NCBI GenBank assembly: GCA_003151335.1
Contig: PLXE01000101.1
Location: 1 to 55,845 of the forward strand
DNA from: Acidobacteriaceae bacterium
GTDB taxonomy: Bacteria; Acidobacteriota; Terriglobia; Terriglobales; Acidobacteriaceae
Direction of reading: 5' to 3'
Length of the DNA stretch: 55,845 nucleotides
Made by a program: the position numbers and the translations under genes. The stretch's first letter is position 1; every line of letters starts with the position of its first letter. Of the stretch, positions 34,916 to 44,490 are shown piece after piece. The notes under the pieces are model-generated. The model was given only the letters and a program-made list of their open reading frames with translations, was not told where the DNA came from and ran no database searches.

Positions 34916-35926
34916 ATGCAATTATCCAAGCGGCCGCTCGGTTCCAGCGGCGTCATGATCACCAGCGTCGGTTTCGGCGCCTGGGCCATTGGCGGAGGCG
35001 GGTGGTCCTTCGGATGGGGTCCGCAGGACGATGAAGCGTCCCTCGCCACCATGCGACATGCTCTCGAATCGGGCATCAACTGGATCGACACTGCCGCAGT
35101 CTACGGCTTGGGCCACTCGGAAGAAGTCATTGGCCGACTGCTGAAGGAGCTCTCCGACTCGGACCGACCGCTCGTGTTCACCAAAGGCGGGCTGATCTGG
35201 GACGAGCGAAACCGTATGAACCCGCCGAATCGCGTGCTGAAGCCGCAGTCGATCCGCCGAGAATGCGAGGCGTCGCTGCGCCGGCTTGGCGTCGATCGCA
35301 TTGACCTCTACCAGTTCCACTGGCCCGATGAAACCGGGACACGCGTCGAGGACTCTTGGGGAGAAATGGTCCGCCTGATCGACGACGGCAAGGTCCGCAT
35401 GGGCGGGGTCTCCAATTTTGATGTAGCCCTGCTGGAGGGCTGCGAAGCCATCCGGCATGTAGATTCGCTGCAGCCGCCGTTTTCACTGATTCACCGCGAC
35501 GCGGGAGCGGCCGAAATCGCCTGGTGCACCGAACACAATGTCGGCGTTCTCGTTTACAGTCCCATGCAGTCGGGACTGCTGACCGACCGCTTTGATCGGC
35601 AGCGTGTGACAGACCTCGCAGAAGATGATTGGCGGCGACGCGATCGCGAGTTCCAGGAGCCAAACCTCAGCCGCAACCTGGCGTTGCGCGATACACTGCG
35701 ACCGATAGCTGAGCGCCACAACACGAACATCTCCGCTGTCGCGGTTGCGTGGACATTGGCTTGGCCGGGCGTTTCGGGAGCGATTGTCGGAGCCAGATCG
35801 CCGCAGCAGGTGGATGGCTGGATCGGCGCCGCACCACTGGAGTTGACCGCTTCGGACCTCGACGAAATCTCGTCCGCAATCACTCGCACAGGCGCGGGGA
35901 CCGGCCCAGCCAGTCCCCGTTTTTGA
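34916..35926 (+). CDS. Aldo/keto reductase
   Basis: A 336-residue reductase. Marks are KRPLGSSGVMITSVGFGAWAIGGGG, active-site WIDTAAVYGLGHSEEVIGR, Lys in LVFTKGG, His in YQFHWPD and a cofactor-binding tail GAIVGARSPQQVDGW. The ATG at 34916 is preceded by GGAGG; the upstream extension in the frame is noise. Physiological substrate unknown. It appears co-transcribed with the preceding reductase and perhaps the acyl-CoA-binding protein gene 39 bases further on. Confidence 0.92.
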   Translation: MQLSKRPLGSSGVMITSVGFGAWAIGGGGWSFGWGPQDDEASLATMRHALESGINWIDTAAVYGLGHSEEVIGRLLKELSDSDRPLVFTKGGLIWDERNRMNPPNRVLKPQSIRRECEASLRRLGVDRIDLYQFHWPDETGTRVEDSWGEMVRLIDDGKVRMGGVSNFDVALLEGCEAIRHVDSLQPPFSLIHRDAGAAEIAWCTEHNVGVLVYSPMQSGLLTDRFDRQRVTDLAEDDWRRRDREFQEPNLSRNLALRDTLRPIAERHNTNISAVAVAWTLAWPGVSGAIVGARSPQQVDGWIGAAPLELTASDLDEISSAITRTGAGTGPASPRF

Positions 35927-35965
35927 GTTTGTGCTACAAGCAGAACGGCAACCCAAAGGATAGTT

Positions 35966-36223
35966 ATGTCTGCTTTACAGGATCGATTTGCTCAAGCTCA
36001 AGAAGACGTGAACGGCCTTGCCGAGCGCCCGGACAACAACACGATGCTGCGGCTGTACGCTCTTTATAAACAGGCAACTCAGGGCGATGCCACCGGGGAG
36101 CAGCCGGGAGGCTTCGACTTTGTCCGTGCCGCCAAGTTCGATGCCTGGAGCGAGATCAAAGGCACCTCCGCCGAGGATGCCATGCAGCAGTACATCGACT
36201 TGGTTGCCTCCCTACGGCGCTGA
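35966..36223 (+). CDS. Acyl-CoA-binding protein
   Basis: An 85-residue four-helix ACBP: FAQAQEDVNGLAERPDNNTMLRLYALYKQATQGDATG with the conserved YxLYKQAT acyl-CoA site, then DFVRAAKFDAWSEIKGTSAEDAMQQYIDLV. It binds medium and long acyl-CoA esters in the cytoplasm. Length is typical. Follows the aldo/keto reductases on the same strand. Confidence 0.93.
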   Translation: MSALQDRFAQAQEDVNGLAERPDNNTMLRLYALYKQATQGDATGEQPGGFDFVRAAKFDAWSEIKGTSAEDAMQQYIDLVASLRR

Positions 36224-36301
36224 AACCGCGCCGGCATTTGCCACAGTCTCTTCGATGTTGGTGCAGTGACTAGGGAGCCAGATGTCCCCGCTCCGCCGCG
36301 C

Positions 36302-38494
36302 TCACCTGTCCCTTTTCAAGCTGGTTAACAGCCCGGAATACCGCCTTTGCGGACGGTCATTATGGACGGCGATGCCGAGCGCCTTTCGCTGCCCAATCAG
36401 CACGAGGAGACGCTTGCCCCGCGTGATTCCGGTGTAAACCAGGTTGCGTTGCAGCAGCATGTAGTGCTGCGTGGCCAGCGGAATTACTACCGCCGGGAAC
36501 TCCGAACCCTGCGATTTGTGGATCGTGATCGCATAGGCCAGGGAAATCTCGTCCAGCTCCCCAAAGTCGTATTTCACGAGCCGATCATCGAAGCGGATCG
36601 TAACCTCGTGTTCAACTAAATCAATCCGCTCCACGATCCCGATGTCCCCGTTGAACACGTCCTTGTCGTAGTCGTTCTCGGTCTGGATGACCTTGTCGCC
36701 GATCTGGAACCGCCATCCAAACCGCTCGACGCTGGCCTGGCTGGGTCTGGCCGGGTTCAACACCTGCTGTAAAGCAGTGTTCAGCTCCCGCACGCCGAGT
36801 GATCCCCGGTTCATCGGACAAAGAACCTGAACATCGCGGATAGGATCGAGAGCAAATCGCTCTGGAATCCTCTCCTGTACCAGCTTGACCAGGGTTGCGG
36901 CGATCTTCTCCGGATCTTCCCGCTCCACGAAATGGAAGTCGGAACGCGGGTCTGCCGCACTCATGTCCGGCATCTGGCCCCGGCGAATCCGGTGTGCATT
37001 GGTGATGATTCGGCTGTTGGCCGCCTGCCGGAAGACTTCGGTGAGGCGAACGACCGGCACGACCCCGCTCTCGATCAAATCGTGAAGTACCGTCCCCGGC
37101 CCCACCGAGGGAAGCTGATCCACATCCCCCACCAGAACCAGCCCGGAGCGGTGGGGGACGGCACGGAGAAGCGAATTCATGAGCAGCACATCCACCATGG
37201 ATGTCTCATCGACCACCAACAAACCGCAAGCCAGCAGATTGGACTCATTGCGAGTAAACCTGCCCGTTCCGGGATCGATTTCCAGCAGACGATGGATGGT
37301 CTTTGCTTCCATTCCAGTGGTCTCGGTGAGCCTCTTCGCCGCCCGACCCGTCGGCGCGCACAGCAGGCACTTCACCTTTTTCGCCCTTAGGATCGTCAAG
37401 ATGGAGTTGACCAACGTCGTCTTTCCAACACCCGGTCCTCCGGTAATGATCACGACACGATTCTCCAGAACCGTTTTCAGCGCCTCGCGTTGGCTGGGGG
37501 CCAGCGTCTTACCCGTCCGCTGTTGGCACCAAGTGACGGCCTTCTCGAAATCGATCGGCGGGTAGATCATCGGCGCCTGCGTCAGCGCCTTGATCTTGGC
37601 CGCGATGCCCTCTTCAGCCTTCCTCAGGTGGGGCAGGAAGATCAGGGCATCACCGTCGATCTCTTCCAGCAGCAGGGAGCCGCTGGTGAGCATGTGGGAC
37701 AGGGCCTGCTCGATCGTCGCTTCCGGGATTTCCAGCAGCTTGACCGCCGTCAGTTTGAGTTTTTGTAGCGGCAGCGCACAGTGTCCGTCTGAGGTTGCTT
37801 CCAGCAGGACATGGTCGATGCCCGCCCGCGCCCGATCAAGCGAATCCCGAGGGATTCCAATCTTCTGCGCGATCTGATCCGCCGTCGCGAAGCCGATCCC
37901 GTAGATGTCTTTCGCCAGCATGTACGGATTACTCCGCACTTTTTCGATCGCCTGCTCGCCATACGTCTTGAAGATTCGTACCGCCCGGCTGGTGCTCACA
38001 CCATGGCTGTGCAGGAACAGCATGATTTGGCGGACTTGTTTCGCCTCCTGCCATGCCTGCTCAATTCGCTGCCGGCGTTTCGGCCCTATCCCATCGACGG
38101 ATTGCAGTTCCGCGATCCGGTTCTCGATCACGCCCAAGACTTCGGCTCCGAACCGCCCGACCAGCTTCTTGGCGAGAACCGGCCCGATTCCTTTGACAAG
38201 ACCACTACTGAGGTACCGCTCGATCCCTTCCACCGTCGTCGGCGGCACGGTCTTCATCAACCTGGCCTTGAATTGGAGTCCGTGCTCTTTGTCGCGAACC
38301 CACCAGCCCTCGGCCTCCAGCCACTCCCCGGCGGACACGGAAGGCAGCGATCCAAGGACCGTTACCTCGTCGCGTTGTCCTCTGACTTTTACTCGAAGCA
38401 CACAGAAGCCATTGTCGTCGTTGTGGAAAGTAACGCGCTCGATCAGGCCGGAGACTTCCTCGGTGCTCGCCTTGTCAGGACCTTTGGCATTCAT
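36302..38494 (-). CDS. recD2: RecD2-type superfamily 1B DNA helicase
   Basis: A 730-residue 5'-3' helicase. The N-terminal OB-like domain (to ~90) is followed by helix-hairpin-helix motifs (GIGPVLAKKLVGRFG, DGIGPKRRQRIEQAW, GIGFATADQIAQKIG). The ATPase has Walker A TGGPGVGKTT at 351-360, Walker B VVDETSMVD, and late motifs including SLAYAITIHKSQGSEFPAVVIP and VYTGITRGKRLL. RecD2 works outside RecBCD in replication and repair. Length is that of the family (~740). It lies between metabolic genes, on the strand opposite to the acyl-CoA-binding protein. Confidence 0.95.
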   Translation of the reverse strand: MNAKGPDKASTEEVSGLIERVTFHNDDNGFCVLRVKVRGQRDEVTVLGSLPSVSAGEWLEAEGWWVRDKEHGLQFKARLMKTVPPTTVEGIERYLSSGLVKGIGPVLAKKLVGRFGAEVLGVIENRIAELQSVDGIGPKRRQRIEQAWQEAKQVRQIMLFLHSHGVSTSRAVRIFKTYGEQAIEKVRSNPYMLAKDIYGIGFATADQIAQKIGIPRDSLDRARAGIDHVLLEATSDGHCALPLQKLKLTAVKLLEIPEATIEQALSHMLTSGSLLLEEIDGDALIFLPHLRKAEEGIAAKIKALTQAPMIYPPIDFEKAVTWCQQRTGKTLAPSQREALKTVLENRVVIITGGPGVGKTTLVNSILTILRAKKVKCLLCAPTGRAAKRLTETTGMEAKTIHRLLEIDPGTGRFTRNESNLLACGLLVVDETSMVDVLLMNSLLRAVPHRSGLVLVGDVDQLPSVGPGTVLHDLIESGVVPVVRLTEVFRQAANSRIITNAHRIRRGQMPDMSAADPRSDFHFVEREDPEKIAATLVKLVQERIPERFALDPIRDVQVLCPMNRGSLGVRELNTALQQVLNPARPSQASVERFGWRFQIGDKVIQTENDYDKDVFNGDIGIVERIDLVEHEVTIRFDDRLVKYDFGELDEISLAYAITIHKSQGSEFPAVVIPLATQHYMLLQRNLVYTGITRGKRLLVLIGQRKALGIAVHNDRPQRRYSGLLTSLKRDR

Positions 38495-38630
38495 CTGGTT
38501 GGGGATTCATTGTCCCACGGCTTTCAGTGCCATCCTTCCCGCTTTTGCACCCCGCTCTGCAGTTCGCCCAGAAAGCAGACAGGAAACCGCACAGCCCGAC
38601 GGTGGTAGATCGCGTCTTCGTTACCCTCGG

Positions 38631-41600
38631 CTAAGTTGTGCCTGGTTGAGCTGGGTCCTCGTCTAGGATCGCCTCGACGGTCGTGACGAACAAGTCAGTG
38701 TCCGCGTCGGAGAATATCAACGGGGGGCGAAGCTTAATTATGTTGCGAAACGGACCATCTGTCCCCGTAAGGATTCCGCGCTCCCGGAGACGGTTGCAGA
38801 TATACGAAGCTTGCTTGGTTGCTGCCTCACGCGTTGCGCGGTCCCGCACCAGATCCAGACCGAGAAAGAGCCCGGAGCCACGGACATCGCCAATCAGTGG
38901 GCGCCGCTCTCGAAGCTGTGCCAGCCTACAGAGCAAGCCGTTGCCAACGCGAAGAGCATTCTGTTGTAGCTGCTCTTCTTCGAGTACGTCCAATACCGCC
39001 AGGCCGGCGGCGCATGACACTGGATTGCCACCAAATGTGCTAAAGAACTCCATGCCGTTATCGAAGGAGGCGGCAATCTCTGGCGTGGTGATCACCGCGG
39101 CCAGTGGGAAAGCATTTCCGATGGGCTTCCCGAGCACCACGATGTCGGGAACGACGCTTTGCGTTTCAAAGCCCCAGAAATGAGTGCCGAGTCGCCCGAA
39201 ACCGACTTGTACCTCGTCAGCAATACACACCCCGCCCGCAGCGCGAACATGACGATAGACTTCTGCGAGATACGCGGGTGGAAAGACGATCTGCCCGCCT
39301 ACGCTGGGCATCGTTTCCGCGATGAATGCGGCAGCTCCGCGGCCTTCGACCTGGAGGCGATGCAGAATCTCTGCGACGTGGCTGGCATACTTGGCTCCGA
39401 GGTCGAGTTCACCCCTTCGGTAAATGCCGCGGTAGTCGTCGGCAATCGGCGCCACGTGAACCCAAGGTTTGCGGCCCCTACCGCCGGGGCCACCAAACTT
39501 ATAGGGGCTAACGTCGATCAGCGTGTTGGTGTGGCCGTGATATGCATGTTCTAGAACGATGATGTCATCGAACTTCGTGTGTGCCCGCGCAAGGCGGAGG
39601 GCGAGCTCGTTCGCCTCGCTCCCAGAATTCACGAAATAACAAACCCGGAGCGGCTCGGGCAATCTCTGCGTGAGCCGTTTTGCGTAACGAACGACATTGT
39701 CATGCAGGTAACGGGTATTCGTATTGAGGAGGCCTAACTGCTTGTGCACGGCTTCCACAACCTTGGGGTGACTGTGACCCACCAGCGGCACATTGTTGTA
39801 GACGTCCAAATAAGCCCGGCCTGTATCGTCATATAGGTACTGCCGCCACCCGCGCACGATTTTCAACGGACGCTGGTAGGAAATGCTGAGATTACGCCCC
39901 ATCAGCGAACGTCTTTCCAATAAGGTGTTGGTCAAACTCGGCTCATGGGGAGGGAAACACTCGACAGGAATGCCAAGCAGCAGATTGGGATCTGGGCATA
40001 GGTCGGTCCAAATCGCGCGCTCGGACGCACGAGCTACGCCAGGAAACTTCTCATTCAGGTCCAGCAAGTCCGCAATAATCTGGAAATGCAAATGAGGCGG
40101 CCACCCTCCGTTTTCAGCGACCGTACCGATCCTGCCGAAGGCTTGGCCCTTGGGTACGGGCTGGCCGATGGAGAGCTTTGCGATGCTTTCCTGCGACAGG
40201 TGACCGTAGAGAGTGAAGAACTCCAGAGCATCGCCAGCCAGATGTCTCAAAATAACAACTGGTCCGTAATCGAGCGGAGCGGCGTTGTCGGCAATTGTGT
40301 GCACGGTGCCATCCAGCGGCGCGCGGACGTTGGAGCCAGCTTCCAGAAAGAGATCCATTCCCAGATGCACAGTGCGGCGCTCGTCCACGGGGCTCTCGCT
40401 TTCCCCGAACAGAGGTGATGTGTACAGGAGGCGAGGCTCATCATACCGGCCAACACCTGCGGAAGCGTGGGCGATCCGCAACTCGCGCTCAATGGCCACT
40501 GTCAGTGCAGGCGTTTCCGCGGTTTTCGGATCAGCCCCCAGGAATGTGCTGGCGACGCTCAGATCGAATACAAGACACGGCGCGGTGCGCAAATCCAGGT
40601 CCACAACGGATGCTGCGCCTTTTCCATAAGTCGCCAATAATTGCTGCCAATGCTGTCCTTTCGGCAACGGCGGCAAACCGCAAGCCTGGCGAAACGCGTA
40701 ATGCGCAAAGCGCGGGTGAATCTCGGCAAGCCGGGCGAGCGCTTCCCACGCAGGAGCTTCAGAGACGATGACATAGGGATCATCCGGCACAAGCGTCTTG
40801 CGCTGAGCCGAGTTTACGACACTTACCGCAAGGCGCATGCAGATCAGCGGAAACAACACCGCCAGCTCAATCTCCTGGAGAGGAAACACACCGTGAAATC
40901 CCTCCACCAGCGAGGCCGCCGCCGCGAGTGGCTCGCTCTTGCCGAGGAGGGCATAAGCAGCTGCGACGGCCAGTTCGGCAACGACAAGCCCGTGGTGCAT
41001 GTCGCCGAAATCAATGACGCTGACTACTTCGGGTGATGGCGCCCTTGGGCTGCTAACCAAAACGTTGTAATCATTCGCATCGCCATAGATCGCACTCTTC
41101 CGTAGTGTCGGAAGCTGGGGGACGACTTGCGATTCGTACCGCTCCAGGACTTGTTGAACCATCGCCCGGCGTGACGGATCTTCAATATGGAAGAGGTATT
41201 CGCGAATCCACTCGGCCTGCGCCAAATCCCATTTCAGCGCACGTGTGGCCGCGGGGTGGGAGAAATCCTGAAAGGCATGGTCAATCTGGCCGAGCAGGCG
41301 GCCTAGACTACGAAGCAACTCGGGCGTGTGCGGGCGCACCTCGGCAAGAACCCGTCCCGGAAGAAAGCTAAGGAGCCACACAAAGCGTTCGTCCCCGTTG
41401 CTCAAGGACGCCTTCGCAAATGTCTCACCTAATCGTGTCAACTGAACCCGCGGCAGCGCCAGCTCGGGAGCACGTTGTGAAAGGTGTGTCAGCGCCGCAC
41501 ATTGCATGTCAATGAATGCGCGGTCTCGACTTGAGTGCATTACTTTCAGGACAAAAGCGCGGCCATCGGTGGTGATGAGATGGAAGTTGCTGTCATATTC

Positions 41601-41705
41601 CCCCGGCAGAGAACTGGCGCTGACTTCCAACCCGTAGAGACCTCGGGCGAGTTGGACTGCCTCGTCTAGTGAAACCGGTTGCGGTGATCGGGCCTCTGAG
41701 ATCAT
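38631..41705 (-). CDS. Fusion: phosphotransferase (APH-like) - peptidase M23 - class III aminotransferase
   Basis: A 1024-residue protein of three enzymes in one chain. Residues ~1-330 are an aminoglycoside phosphotransferase-like kinase (FVLKVMHS lysine strand, AIYGDANDYNVLV catalytic loop, VIDFGDMHHG). Around 420-590 is an M23/LytM-like domain with HLGMDLF and PHLHFQ (HxxxD and HxH). The last ~420 residues are a class III PLP aminotransferase (VYNNVPLVGHSHP, ADEVQVGFGR, PLP Lys in VVLGKPIGNAFP). Such fusions occur in soil bacteria and related single enzymes include ethanolamine-phosphate phospholyase. Substrate unknown. I chose ATG 41705, which agrees with the kinase N terminus. Confidence 0.9.
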   Translation of the reverse strand: MISEARSPQPVSLDEAVQLARGLYGLEVSASSLPGEYDSNFHLITTDGRAFVLKVMHSSRDRAFIDMQCAALTHLSQRAPELALPRVQLTRLGETFAKASLSNGDERFVWLLSFLPGRVLAEVRPHTPELLRSLGRLLGQIDHAFQDFSHPAATRALKWDLAQAEWIREYLFHIEDPSRRAMVQQVLERYESQVVPQLPTLRKSAIYGDANDYNVLVSSPRAPSPEVVSVIDFGDMHHGLVVAELAVAAAYALLGKSEPLAAAASLVEGFHGVFPLQEIELAVLFPLICMRLAVSVVNSAQRKTLVPDDPYVIVSEAPAWEALARLAEIHPRFAHYAFRQACGLPPLPKGQHWQQLLATYGKGAASVVDLDLRTAPCLVFDLSVASTFLGADPKTAETPALTVAIERELRIAHASAGVGRYDEPRLLYTSPLFGESESPVDERRTVHLGMDLFLEAGSNVRAPLDGTVHTIADNAAPLDYGPVVILRHLAGDALEFFTLYGHLSQESIAKLSIGQPVPKGQAFGRIGTVAENGGWPPHLHFQIIADLLDLNEKFPGVARASERAIWTDLCPDPNLLLGIPVECFPPHEPSLTNTLLERRSLMGRNLSISYQRPLKIVRGWRQYLYDDTGRAYLDVYNNVPLVGHSHPKVVEAVHKQLGLLNTNTRYLHDNVVRYAKRLTQRLPEPLRVCYFVNSGSEANELALRLARAHTKFDDIIVLEHAYHGHTNTLIDVSPYKFGGPGGRGRKPWVHVAPIADDYRGIYRRGELDLGAKYASHVAEILHRLQVEGRGAAAFIAETMPSVGGQIVFPPAYLAEVYRHVRAAGGVCIADEVQVGFGRLGTHFWGFETQSVVPDIVVLGKPIGNAFPLAAVITTPEIAASFDNGMEFFSTFGGNPVSCAAGLAVLDVLEEEQLQQNALRVGNGLLCRLAQLRERRPLIGDVRGSGLFLGLDLVRDRATREAATKQASYICNRLRERGILTGTDGPFRNIIKLRPPLIFSDADTDLFVTTVEAILDEDPAQPGTT

Positions 41706-41994
41706 GGGACTAACTCTACCGGAATTTCCTTTTAAGCCTCCAAAGCAGTGCCAAAGTATACCCCTCTCGCTTGTTAGCGACGCTGTCAAAGGATTTTCAT
41801 CAGCCGCTGGAACCACTCACCTGTATGGATCCCCACCTTCGCACCACCCGTCGTACTGTTTTCCAACCAGCAGCTTGGCAGATGAAGCGTCATGGTCTAT
41901 ACCCGGAGCACGGTCCATTTGCCGTCTCATCTACCTTAGCGGCGAGAACGAGGAGCGGAGCGTCGGGACCGTACTCCGACTATGCTGTTGAGAT

Positions 41995-42786
41995 TTACGA
42001 AGGCCGGACCGATTGCAGAAAGCCCGCCAGCTTCGCCGTCGCCTTGTACTGGGGTATTGGCTCCAGTTCCTTGAACGCACTGGTGAAAGCATTCGACAGG
42101 CTCCACATAGTTCGCGCCTGGAACTCCTCATGCACGGGCTGAAAGTACAGATCATGCACTCGCCGCGCCAGGTGCTTGGGAAACCCAGACTCCTCCTCGA
42201 TGAACGCCTGATAGATCAGCAGCTTGGCAGCAGCCGTGGACAACTGCATGGCACGCCACTCGTCCACCTGCTGCTTCAGCGGTCCAAAGTTCCTCTGCAT
42301 CCGATCGACGCCGATGGCCAGGCTGTCTTCGAGCGAAAAGTGCTTTGAATGCTTCGCGAGCACGGGAGTGTATTCCCCGTGAAACGCGAGGTTCTCGCAC
42401 ACGAAGACTCTCAGGCCAACGGTGCAACTCAGCCGAAAGCTCTTGTCATGGCTGTTCCGAAGGCCTATCGCGAAACGGCAGCCGTCGAAGCCGGAGCTCA
42501 GGTCCATCACGCCGAACATCCGCATCCCATCGGATGAAACGGCGTATTCCTCCCGCACCACGCCGATCTGGCGAAAGCCAAGAGCTTCGATCAGCTTGTC
42601 CACCACCGCGATATGCGGAATGGGCTTGTGTGTTGCTGTGGCCACGGGCGTTGCCACCCGGGCGAGTTCCTCCCGAGTCAGCTTTGTGCCGTAGGAGCAA
42701 AGGGTCATGGTCGGAGCTGGGGCCGGTACAGGGCTGAGAATTGCCGGAACTGGCTGGTCCTGCTCGATAAGGGTTGTCTCTTGCAT
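41995..42786 (-). CDS. DUF932 phage/plasmid-type protein
   Basis: A 263-residue DUF932 protein: PHIAVVDKLIEALGFRQIGVVREEYAVS, then RMFGVMDLSSGFDGCRFAIGLRNSHDKSFRLSCTVGLRVFVCENLAF, the hallmark of the family with a GLRNSHD motif, and WSLSNAFTSAFKELEP near the end. Its role is unknown; it is typical of phages, plasmids and ICEs and is often transcribed early. ATG at 42786 follows GGAGGAA. The leader carries a strong stem-loop at 42811-42849. Confidence 0.88.
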   Translation of the reverse strand: MQETTLIEQDQPVPAILSPVPAPAPTMTLCSYGTKLTREELARVATPVATATHKPIPHIAVVDKLIEALGFRQIGVVREEYAVSSDGMRMFGVMDLSSGFDGCRFAIGLRNSHDKSFRLSCTVGLRVFVCENLAFHGEYTPVLAKHSKHFSLEDSLAIGVDRMQRNFGPLKQQVDEWRAMQLSTAAAKLLIYQAFIEEESGFPKHLARRVHDLYFQPVHEEFQARTMWSLSNAFTSAFKELEPIPQYKATAKLAGFLQSVRPS

Positions 42787-42810
42787 GGTGATTCCTCCAA
42801 GAATGGAAAT

Positions 42811-42849
42811 CGGGAGAGCCCGCAGACAAAGTGGTCTGCGACTCTCCCG
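42811..42849. promoter_or_regulatory. Long stem-loop in the DUF932 leader
   Basis: Two stacked perfect stems, CGGGAGAG/CTCTCCCG (8 bp) and CGCAGAC/GTCTGCG (7 bp), with a 2-by-1 internal bulge and a six-base loop, 25 bases upstream of the DUF932 start codon. No T run, so it is not an ordinary terminator; an RNA leader element or operator is more likely. Confidence 0.6.
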
Positions 42850-42937
42850 AGTTGGTTGTGCCGCTTCCGGCGGCGCGGCGCCCGACTGCAACAGACGGGT
42901 TTGTCTTAGCGGTCAAGCAGTTTACGAAGGGGAAACC

Positions 42938-43609
42938 TCAGGCTGCGCGGACTAAGCCGTTGGTAATGAGATCGAGGAACCAGAGTTGGTCCACTTTGCG
43001 CAAGTCAATGTCGGTAGGGTGTTCGAGGATGAAGCGGCGTACATCTTTCTCTTGGACCAGGTAGCTGTCGCCGTTCTGCTGTGGGCCTCGTGCTGTGCCT
43101 CGGAATTTGGCCTTCAAATGGCCGCTCTTGATCCAGCGCGTCACGGCGTGAGGGTCGATCCCCAGCGCTTGTGCAAGGCTGTATGCGGAGTAGAAGCTCC
43201 CGTCATGCTTGAACCGCATCCGCTTCAACTTGAGGTGGATTCCGGTTACCGTGCGAGAGTATCCGGCAGCCTTCAGCTTCAAACGGATTCGCTCATCGCT
43301 CATCCACGCATACCGGGAAAGAATCGCCAGCTCTGCCTCGCTCCAGGCCTGCTCTTTGGTTCGCGCCAATCCCAACTCCCGGGCACGCTTCTTCAGTGCC
43401 CAATGCGGCATGCCGACCTTCTTGGCCAGTGGCCGGATATTCAAACGGGTCTTTTTGTCTCGACGATTGTGATAACTCTCCCGGATAAGGCGGTCGATTT
43501 GGTCGGTGAACACGTACTTGCGTCGGCTCTGGACTTTGACGTGATCAGGCGCGACGCAGAGGGTTGGGTTACAAACCGGCTGGGACTGGCTCGCGTATAA
43601 CTGTTCCAT
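42938..43609 (-). CDS. Unknown HTH DNA-binding protein
   Basis: A 223-residue basic protein. Residues ~30-110 contain SANT/HTH-like repeats (RPLAKKVGMPHWALKKRARELGL, then WSEAELAILSRYAWMSDERIRLKLKAAGYSRT). A MerR/excisionase-like HTH with wing follows (YSLAQALGIDPHAVTRWIKSGHLKAKFRG, then YLVQEKDVRRFILEHP). Presumably a regulator or excision factor of the element; it is upstream of DUF932 on the same strand. The ATG at 43609 follows AGGA. The longer reading frame upstream is antisense to the aldo/keto reductase. Confidence 0.7.
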   Translation of the reverse strand: MEQLYASQSQPVCNPTLCVAPDHVKVQSRRKYVFTDQIDRLIRESYHNRRDKKTRLNIRPLAKKVGMPHWALKKRARELGLARTKEQAWSEAELAILSRYAWMSDERIRLKLKAAGYSRTVTGIHLKLKRMRFKHDGSFYSAYSLAQALGIDPHAVTRWIKSGHLKAKFRGTARGPQQNGDSYLVQEKDVRRFILEHPTDIDLRKVDQLWFLDLITNGLVRAA

Positions 43610-43660
43610 AGCAAATCCTGATGTGCAGGTTCTGAGTTCTGGGACCTCGGTGACCAAGGC

Positions 43661-44473
43661 ATGACCGACTGGAAGACCACAACGTTGGGTAAGACAGGCT
43701 GGAAAGTAGGCCGTCTCGGCCTGGCATCCAGTTATGGCGCGGACGAGCGTTGCGTGCAGATTGCGTTTGAGCGGGGCGTCAATTACCTGTATTGGGGCTC
43801 GATGCGTACTGCCAAGTTCGGCAAGGGACTGCGCAGCCTGCGATCGCGTCGGGATGAGTTCCGCCTCGTTATCCAGTCCTATTCGCGTATCGCCGCACTG
43901 GTCCCGTGGAGTCTGGAGCGCGCCCTGAAGTCGCTTGGCATGGATCACGCTGACATTCTTCTGCTGGGGCTCTGGAACAAGGACGTCAGCCCTACGATCT
44001 TCGACCAGGCGTTGCGGCTTCGAGAGCGCGGTCTGATACGCGCTATCGCCGTCTCGACCCACAATCGGCCACAGGCAGCAGCAATGGCCAACAACAATGC
44101 CAACGTTGATGTCCTTCATGTACGCTACAACGCGGTCCATCCGGGCGCAGAGCGAGACATCTTCCCAAAACTGCCGGCGCCTGAGGCCCGACCCGGAATC
44201 GTGACGTTCACGGCCACCTGTTGGGGCGACCTGATGAAACCTGACAAGGTGCCCGCCGGTGATAAGGTCCCCACAGCGAGTGATTGTTATCGCTTCAATT
44301 TGACGACCCCGGCGGTTGACCTCTGCCTGACGGGACCCAGATCAGCCTCCGATCTGTCTGCCGCGCTTGACGCGTTGGACAAGGGCCCAATGACTCCAGA
44401 GGAATTGGAATGGATGCGGCGTGTGGGCAAAGCCAAATACTTCAAGCCAAGCCTGTTCTCCATCAAAGGGTAA
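43661..44473 (+). CDS. Divergent aldo/keto reductase-like protein
   Basis: A 270-residue protein with the aldo/keto reductase start (TTTLGKTGWKVGRLGLASSYG), Lys-like strand FRLVIQSYSR, DHADILLLGLWNKD in the place of the His strand, and the tail VDLCLTGPRSASDLSAALDAL. The usual DTAxxYG active-site motif is replaced by NYLYWGSMRT, so the catalytic Asp appears absent. Either it has changed chemistry or is non-catalytic. It is shorter than the two enzymes at 34-36 kb and starts an operon with the methyltransferase 17 bases downstream. Confidence 0.75.
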   Translation: MTDWKTTTLGKTGWKVGRLGLASSYGADERCVQIAFERGVNYLYWGSMRTAKFGKGLRSLRSRRDEFRLVIQSYSRIAALVPWSLERALKSLGMDHADILLLGLWNKDVSPTIFDQALRLRERGLIRAIAVSTHNRPQAAAMANNNANVDVLHVRYNAVHPGAERDIFPKLPAPEARPGIVTFTATCWGDLMKPDKVPAGDKVPTASDCYRFNLTTPAVDLCLTGPRSASDLSAALDALDKGPMTPEELEWMRRVGKAKYFKPSLFSIKG

Positions 44474-44490
44474 CCGCATAAGGAATACTC

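Noticed and set aside
43610-44140. Upstream extension of the HTH protein to a 400-residue frame
   Set aside because: The extra part is antisense to the aldo/keto reductase gene and lacks homology; ATG 43609 with AGGA is the better start.
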